Assembly (NCBI GenBank): GCA_963592385.1
Contig: CAVAWX010000039.1
Coordinates: forward strand, 1 to 16,404
Length of the DNA: 16,404 bases
Direction of reading: 5' to 3'
Source of the DNA: CAVAWX01 sp963592385
GTDB lineage: Bacteria > Actinomycetota > Coriobacteriia > Coriobacteriales > QAMH01
The notes beneath the pieces are model-generated. The model saw only the letters and a program-made list of their open reading frames with translations, was not told where the DNA came from and did no database searches. Each line of letters starts with the position of its first letter. Position 1 is the first letter of the stretch. Positions 13,876 through 16,404 of this stretch are shown piece after piece. The translations under genes were made by a program, and so were the position numbers.

Positions 13876-13943
13876 GTGGGTGAATCCGCCTCCTGAAACC
13901 TGCCCGCCGTGCCTTGTCGCGCCGTGCGTGCCGCCTCGCTCCT

Positions 13944-13968
13944 TAAAGCCCGCGCCTAAAGCCCGCGC
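13944..13968. repeat. 13-bp-period tandem duplication downstream of degV
   Basis: TAAAGCCCGCGC occurs at 13944-13955 and 13957-13968, about 16 bp beyond the stop codon of the DegV gene, in the 109-bp gap before the cation-efflux gene. No hairpin with a U tract is present in this gap. Confidence 0.8.
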
Positions 13969-13984
13969 GGCGCTTGCGCATGCG

Positions 13985-14872
13985 CTATATCGTGCGCTCG
14001 TCGCCCCAGAAATACAAGGCGACCGTGCCCGGGCCCGTGTGGCTGCCGATGGTCGTGCCGATGCTGAATGTCTCGACCTGGCCCTTCATATCGGGAAACG
14101 CGGCCTGGAGCGCCTCCACGACCGGCCCGGCGATCTCCGGGCAGGCGCTTTGGCTCAAGAACACGCGGTCGTTGTAGGCCACGCCGTGGTGCGCGTGCTC
14201 GAGCATCATGTCGACGATGAGCTTTTGCGCCTTCTTCTTGCTGCGGCACTTCTCGCGCGGGATGAGCTTGCCCTCGGTGTTCATGTTGAGCATGGGGCAT
14301 ATGCCCAGCAGGTTGCCCACGTAGCCGGCCATGGGCTTCACCCGCCCGCCCTTGATGTAGAAGGTCAGGTCCGTGCTGAAGAACCAGTGGTGCATACGCA
14401 GCTTGTTGGCCTCGATCCACTCGCGCGCGTCGTCGATGGCGACGCCCTCGGCCCGCAGATCGGCCAGCTTTTGCATGATCAGGCCGTAGCCGGACGAGGC
14501 GCCGAGGCTGTCCACCACGTAGACCTTGCGCTCGGGAAACTCCGCAGCCAGGGTGCGCGCCGCCACGACCGCCGAATCGTAGGTGCTCGAAAGGCCGCTC
14601 GACAGCGAGACGTGCAGGATGTCTTTGCCCTCGGCCAGCAGGCCGCGGAAGAACTCCTCGTATTCGCCGGTGGAGATGGCGGCCGTCTTCGTCGAGGCGC
14701 CGTCGACCATGGCCTGGTAGAAATCGGGAAACGAGATGGTCTGCCCGAGGTCGTCGGGATACTCTTTGCCATCGAGGTAGAAATGGAAGTAGATGGGACG
14801 CACATCTATCGCCTTCAGCTTCTCCATGGACAGGTCGGCCGTGGACTCGCAGCTCAAGATGTAGTCGGACAT
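13985..14872 (-). CDS. DegV family fatty-acid-binding protein (FakB-like)
   Basis: A 295-residue cytoplasmic protein with the EDD fold of DegV/FakB, which holds a fatty acid for phosphorylation by the kinase FakA. Recognisable parts: the opening strand SDYILSCESTADLS (2-15), the TS-type loop in TKTAAISTGEY (61-71), the lipid headgroup loop SLSSGLSSTYDSA (89-101), VVDSLGASSGYG (119-130) and the C-terminal IGTTIGSHTGPGTVAL (271-286) with the conserved His-Thr-Gly-Pro-Gly. ATG 14872 has AGAAGG 5 nt upstream and starts directly with the first strand; the open frame continues upstream only through a repeat-coded region with no family resemblance. No FakA kinase is adjacent. A promoter is placed at 14963-14990. 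Confidence 0.93.
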   Translation of the reverse strand: MSDYILSCESTADLSMEKLKAIDVRPIYFHFYLDGKEYPDDLGQTISFPDFYQAMVDGASTKTAAISTGEYEEFFRGLLAEGKDILHVSLSSGLSSTYDSAVVAARTLAAEFPERKVYVVDSLGASSGYGLIMQKLADLRAEGVAIDDAREWIEANKLRMHHWFFSTDLTFYIKGGRVKPMAGYVGNLLGICPMLNMNTEGKLIPREKCRSKKKAQKLIVDMMLEHAHHGVAYNDRVFLSQSACPEIAGPVVEALQAAFPDMKGQVETFSIGTTIGSHTGPGTVALYFWGDERTI

Positions 14873-14962
14873 GTGCGCCTTCTTCCTTTTTCCCGTATGC
14901 CCCGCGCGGCCCTCCCGGCGCGGCGCAGCAATTGTCTTCAGATGAAATGGAAACGGACTCCA

Positions 14963-14990
14963 ACTATACATGTAAATCGCCCGCACGCAA
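14963..14990 (-). promoter_or_regulatory. Candidate promoter of the DegV gene
   Basis: On the minus strand, TTGCGT (14990-14985) and TATAGT (14968-14963) are separated by 16 bp, within the most AT-rich part of the 278-bp gap (14873-15150) between two divergent genes. The predicted leader is about 80 nt. Confidence 0.5.
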
Positions 14991-15033
14991 GACGAGGGGG
15001 CGGCATCGCGGCGTGCGCGGCGCGGGCTTTCGC

Positions 15034-15039
15034 TATACT
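15034..15039 (+). promoter_or_regulatory. Candidate -10 element of the PiT permease gene
   Basis: TATACT in the sequence CGCTATACTTCC, about 110 nt before the GTG start. The -35 region is GC-rich and unconvincing. If used, the leader would contain the 25-bp tandem repeat. Confidence 0.4.
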
Positions 15040-15055
15040 TCCCCCTCGCAGGGAT

Positions 15056-15109
15056 GCGCAGGTGCTGCGCGGGCGCAAAGGCGCACGTGCTGCGCGGGCG
15101 CAAAGGCGC
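15056..15109. repeat. 25-bp tandem repeat in the PiT leader
   Basis: Two copies of a 25-bp unit (15056-15080 and 15081-15105) differ at one base, and a partial third begins at 15106; 23 bp (15062-15084 and 15087-15109) are identical. The core is TGCGCGGGCGCAAAGGCGC. It lies between the candidate -10 and the start codon of the permease gene. Two copies without spacers do not make a CRISPR array. Confidence 0.85.
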
Positions 15110-15150
15110 GGGATGCGAGGCACGCACGAAACGGGAAGGCGAGGCGAAAC

Positions 15151-16200
15151 GTGGAGCTGACGCTCGCGGCGTTCATAGGGCAGATGGGGGTCTACCCCTC
15201 GCTCGGCGTCGTCATCGTCTTGGTCGTGGCCGTCTCGGTCGTCTCCGGCGCCACCGACGCGCCCAACGCCATCGCCTGCGCGGTCTCGACGCGCTGCCTG
15301 AAGCCGGGCGTGGCCCTGGGCATCGCGGCCGTCTTCAACTTCATCGGCCTCGTGGCCATGACCTACATCTCCACCGCCGTCGCGCACACGATGTTTTCCA
15401 TGGTGAACTTCGAAGGCGACACGCATATGGCGCTGCTCGCGCTCGTCGCCGCCATGATCGCCTCCATAGGCTGGGGCGTGTTCTGCTGGTTTTGCGGCAT
15501 CCCGGCGTCGAAGTCGCACTCGCTCATCGCCGGCATCACCGGGGCGGCCATCGCGCTCAACGGCCTGGCAGGCGTCGTGCCCGGCGAATGGGCAAAGGTC
15601 ATCTACGGCATGGTGTTTTCGCTGGTCGCGGGCTTTGTCATCGGGTGGATTGTGGTGAAGCTGATGGAGTCGCTGTGCGCTGCGGCGGACAGGCGGCGCG
15701 CGAACAGGGCATGCGTCATCTTCCAGGACGTGTGCGCCTGCGCCCTGTCGTTTCTGCACGGCGCGCAAGACGGCCAGAAGTTCATGTCCATCGCGCTTTT
15801 GGGCATCGCCTTGAGCTTCGGCATCGAGTCGCCGGGGCAGGCGGGCTTTCCTTTCTGGCTGATGATCCTGTGCTCGCTGTCCATCTCGCTCGGCACGCTC
15901 ATCGGCGGCAAGCGCATCATCAAATCCGTGGCCATGGACATGGTGAAGCTCGAGAAATACCAAGGGGTCGCGGCGTCGGCCACGACCGTCATCACCCTGC
16001 TCGTGGCGTCGCTCACCGGCATGCCCGTGTCCACCTCGCATTGCTCGACGGCCGCCATCATGGGCGTGGGCGCGAGCAAGAACCCGCGCAAGGTGAAGTG
16101 GTCGATCGCGAAGAACATGGTGCTTGCGTGGGTGTTGACCTTCCCCTGCTGCGGGCTGATCGGATTTGCCCTCGCGCACCTGTTCATGGCGCTGTTCTAG
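15151..16200 (+). CDS. PiT-family inorganic phosphate permease
   Basis: A 349-residue membrane protein with about ten hydrophobic segments. The two inverted PiT signatures are visible: GATDAPNAIACAV (33-45) near the start, and TGMPVSTSHCSTAAIMGVG (289-307) near the end, together with GIPASKSHSLIAG (116-128) and HGAQDGQKFM (203-212). Known role: low-affinity cation- or proton-coupled uptake of phosphate, often as a metal-phosphate complex. The first signature reads GATD rather than the common GAND, a variant to note. GTG 15151 is chosen because GAGG stands 6 nt upstream and the first hydrophobic segment begins at once; an open frame continues upstream through repeat sequence but codes for Arg/Ala-rich residues unlike the family. 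No phoU-like partner is adjacent. Confidence 0.92.
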   Translation: MELTLAAFIGQMGVYPSLGVVIVLVVAVSVVSGATDAPNAIACAVSTRCLKPGVALGIAAVFNFIGLVAMTYISTAVAHTMFSMVNFEGDTHMALLALVAAMIASIGWGVFCWFCGIPASKSHSLIAGITGAAIALNGLAGVVPGEWAKVIYGMVFSLVAGFVIGWIVVKLMESLCAAADRRRANRACVIFQDVCACALSFLHGAQDGQKFMSIALLGIALSFGIESPGQAGFPFWLMILCSLSISLGTLIGGKRIIKSVAMDMVKLEKYQGVAASATTVITLLVASLTGMPVSTSHCSTAAIMGVGASKNPRKVKWSIAKNMVLAWVLTFPCCGLIGFALAHLFMALF

Positions 16201-16211
16201 CGTAAAGAGAA

Positions 16212-16239
16212 TCCCCGCGCCCGACGAGCGACGCGGGGA
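16212..16239. terminator. GC-rich hairpin between convergent genes
   Basis: TCCCCGCG (16212-16219) pairs perfectly with CGCGGGGA (16232-16239) around a 12-nt loop, 12 bp after the permease stop and 20 bp before the stop of the convergent gene. There is no good U tract on either strand, so termination efficiency is uncertain; a bidirectional role fits the position. Confidence 0.55.
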
Positions 16240-16259
16240 CTCGTGCGAAAACCCGTGTG

Positions 16260-16404
16260 CTACTTGCTGGCCGTCTTGATGGTGTTCTCCACGTTCGAGG
16301 ACACCGCCGCCGTGCCGCCGAAGATGTAGCAGCTCTTCTGCAGCTCGTTCTTGTGCGGCTTCACCACGTTGCCCACGGTGCTCGAGCTCTTGTCGTCGGC
16401 CAGG
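16260..16404 (-). CDS. Cell-wall-binding repeat (CWB2) protein, C-terminal end only
   Basis: The last 47 residues of a protein whose start is outside the window; the stop TAG is at 16262-16260. The sequence contains LADDKSSSTVGNVV, then SCYIFGGTAAVSSNVENTI, which matches the end of a CWB2 repeat: a short strand, the Y-x-FGG-T-AAVS motif and the V-E-x-x-I helix. Known role: three CWB2 repeats in tandem anchor surface proteins to secondary cell-wall polymers, as in clostridial S-layer proteins and many coriobacterial surface proteins. What the rest of the protein does cannot be seen. Because the repeat is C-terminal, the functional domain, if any, would be upstream. Confidence 0.8.
   Translation of the reverse strand, partial: LADDKSSSTVGNVVKPHKNELQKSCYIFGGTAAVSSNVENTIKTASK

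Noticed and set aside
12946..13896. A 316-residue plus-strand frame opposite the cation-efflux gene
   Set aside because: His/Asp/Gln/Arg-rich shadow of a membrane-protein gene on the other strand; no start signal or family match.
15056..15109. CRISPR array
   Set aside because: The 25-bp units are directly adjacent with no spacers and only about two copies, and no cas genes are present.
14873..15127. Long N-terminal extension of the DegV protein (start at 15127)
   Set aside because: The added 85 residues are coded by the 25-bp repeat region, match no DegV N terminus, and a good ribosome binding site precedes ATG 14872.
14932..15150. N-terminal extension of the PiT permease (start at 14932)
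   Set aside because: Arg/Ala/Gly/Cys-rich sequence from the repeat region; the GTG at 15151 has a ribosome binding site and begins at the first membrane segment.

Overview
This is a GC-rich, gene-dense chromosomal segment. GC-rich third codon positions, a CWB2-type cell-wall-binding protein at the right edge, an XRE-like regulator coupled to a Ser/Thr kinase, and the general protein style suggest an actinobacterium, most likely of the Coriobacteriia (Eggerthella/Slackia-like). That placement is inference; no rRNA or tRNA gene is present to fix it.

Left part (1-6886), all on the minus strand. At the edge is the start of a PIN-domain toxin behind its ribbon-helix-helix antitoxin, with a clear palindrome at the antitoxin start. 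Next, in transcription order from 6886 downwards, come a large methionyl-tRNA-synthetase-like protein with unusual active-site motifs, a MoxR/CbbQ-type AAA+ ATPase, a 647-residue protein that looks like a degenerate von Willebrand A partner with a long acidic low-complexity linker, coaD (coenzyme A synthesis), and a two-gene small-multidrug-resistance pair closed by a hairpin terminator.

Middle part (7117-10686), plus strand. A membrane-anchored extracellular PASTA protein is followed by a helix-turn-helix regulator that overlaps a Hanks-type Ser/Thr kinase with three membrane segments. The kinase has no PASTA domains of its own, so this may be a split version of the PknB/PrkC arrangement. 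Exonuclease III (xth) follows and overlaps the convergent lgt gene by 17 bp.

Right part (10670-16404). lgt (lipoprotein maturation) is divergent from a geranylgeranyl-reductase-family flavoprotein; their start codons are so close that a 12-bp palindrome between them may hold both -10 elements and give two leaderless mRNAs. A cation diffusion facilitator and a DegV/FakB-like fatty-acid-binding protein lie on the minus strand. A PiT-type phosphate permease is divergent from degV, and a hairpin separates it from the convergent 3' end of a CWB2 cell-wall-binding protein.

Short direct and tandem duplications are unusually frequent (periods of 13, 13, 24, 25 and 36 bp, plus a 24-bp copy displaced by 70 bp). 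Several sit at or just beyond stop codons. No stretch longer than about 280 bp lacks a gene. No CRISPR array, insertion sequence, RNA gene or convincing riboswitch was seen.
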